The position numbers and the translations under genes are program-made. A stretch of 64,000 bases of DNA. It comes from an uncultured Phascolarctobacterium sp. GTDB lineage: Bacteria > Bacillota > Negativicutes > Acidaminococcales > Acidaminococcaceae. The stretch is taken from the NCBI GenBank assembly GCA_949285135.1, contig CASDXO010000012.1:54204-118203 (forward strand). Reading direction: 5' to 3'. Shown here in pieces: positions 63,213-64,000 of the stretch. The first letter of the stretch is position 1. Each line of letters begins with the position of its first letter. The notes beneath the pieces are model-generated. The model did not search any database and had not been told where the DNA came from. It saw only the letters and a program-made list of their open reading frames with translations.

Positions 63213-64000
63213 ATGGCAGATATTGCTACAATAAAAGCGTTTATGACGCTGACGGAAGCATTATTACAGTATGCAAAAGAAAACGGTATAGCGAATCCTT
63301 CAGCCACTACTAATCAGGTTATGCAAGACCTGTTCCAGAACTGGTCAGATACTATATTTATGATGGTGCAGAGCTTCTGGCAGCCGAACAGGCAATACGT
63401 GTTGAACGATACCTGCCAGTCACCATCAATGCCGGCTAATACGATTGCTATCTGCACGAAGGCCGGTATATCTGGCAGCAGTGAGCCTACATGGCCGTCT
63501 TTAGTTAACGGTACCGTTACCGACAATGGTGTTACATGGAAGCTTATAGAAGCGTATCCTCAGCAGCTGCCAGCTAATGGTGGTACGGCCGATACTGCGT
63601 CCAATGCTCTGAAATTGAATGGGCAGGCTGCTTCATATTATGCCACTGCGGCTAATCTTGCTCTTAAAGCGGCAATTGCCAGTCCGACATTTACGGGCAC
63701 GCCTAAAGCTCCTACAGCGGCCGCGGGTACCAGTACTACTCAGATTGCAACTACTGCATTTGTTGCGAATGCTATTGCTGCTATATCCAGTCAAGGTAAG
63801 ATTGTTGCTTATAATCTTGCCCAAAATGGCTATGTGAAATGGGATATCGGGCTAATTCTACAATGGGGATATTATACAAAGACTGATAGTTCAAAAATCA
63901 TGTTTCCTATAAATTTTACATTTAATTGTTATAGCGTAACTTTTGGCATTCATTATGATAACTCCCAATACAGTTATGACCAGTTAGTTAGTTATGATCG
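63213..64000 (+). CDS. Tail fibre protein, N-terminal part (cut by window end)
   Basis: 262 codons open to the right edge from ATG 63213 behind AAAGGAGG. Repetitive ASPTFTGTPKAPTAAAG and TSTTQIATTAFVANAI segments are typical of side tail fibres. After that NGYVKWDIGLILQWGY starts a gp53-like C-terminal beta-sandwich domain. Its end is outside the window. Confidence 0.85.
   Translation, partial: MADIATIKAFMTLTEALLQYAKENGIANPSATTNQVMQDLFQNWSDTIFMMVQSFWQPNRQYVLNDTCQSPSMPANTIAICTKAGISGSSEPTWPSLVNGTVTDNGVTWKLIEAYPQQLPANGGTADTASNALKLNGQAASYYATAANLALKAAIASPTFTGTPKAPTAAAGTSTTQIATTAFVANAIAAISSQGKIVAYNLAQNGYVKWDIGLILQWGYYTKTDSSKIMFPINFTFNCYSVTFGIHYDNSQYSYDQLVSYD

Overview
The host DNA looks like a Gram-negative-staining Firmicute of the Negativicutes, most likely the Acidaminococcaceae / Phascolarctobacterium group. 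This is inferred from the gene set and has not been searched: Firmicute T-box control of leuS, a pyrR gene, a xanthine-salvage pair, comEA/comEC, a long divergent glutamine synthetase, an acyl-CoA dehydrogenase and polyamine synthesis by NspC/AguA/AguB. Almost every host gene is on the + strand.

Host part, 1-26097. The end of nspC is followed by aguA and aguB (polyamine synthesis). An AT-rich EcoRII-like restriction-modification cassette follows (C5 methylase with a ribbon-helix-helix-like N-terminus, type IIE nuclease, Vsr). Beside it lies an adenine deaminase gene reduced to three fragments. Then come T-box-leuS, comEA-comEC-holA, a glutamine synthetase behind an overlapping 30-codon upstream ORF, a hotdog thioesterase, an acyl-CoA dehydrogenase, and the run lspA-rluD-pyrR-LUD-uridine phosphorylase-deoB-secreted protein. 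An xpt-pbuX-amidohydrolase unit, one unknown gene and a five-tRNA operon (Asp, Phe, Gly, Cys, Leu) close the host part.

Prophage, about 26098 to beyond 64000. A siphovirus-type prophage sits at the 3' end of tRNA-Leu(UAA); its right end is outside the window. Leftward lysogeny arm: large serine integrase, secreted protein, small conserved protein, LexA-like repressor. Rightward early arm: Cro-like protein, many small proteins, LysM membrane protein, SbcC-like ATPase, RecT-like annealing protein, MBL-fold protein, an initiator with iterons inside its gene, helicase loader, SSB, Cys-rich small proteins, VRR-NUC nuclease and a sigma-like late activator.

Between the late activator and the terminase lies an accessory island (about 40.7-44.8 kb) with its own promoters and terminators. 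It carries a second copy of the lysogeny-arm small protein, a ParB-methylase fusion, an amidoligase and several very small proteins. The amidoligase and a small acidic protein share near-identical promoter regions. The late arm is lambda-like: candidate cos region, Nu1-like and GpA-like terminase, gpW, portal, a protease-capsid fusion with an internal start, connectors, tail tube, a tail chaperone with a -1 frameshift (A AAA AAC), tape measure, M/L/K-like tip proteins, an I-J fusion and a tail fibre cut by the window end.

The points most worth following are the amidoligase/small-protein island, the duplicated small protein in both phage arms, the duplicated hairpin element, the iteron origin, the nested capsid start and the overlapping ORF before the glutamine synthetase.
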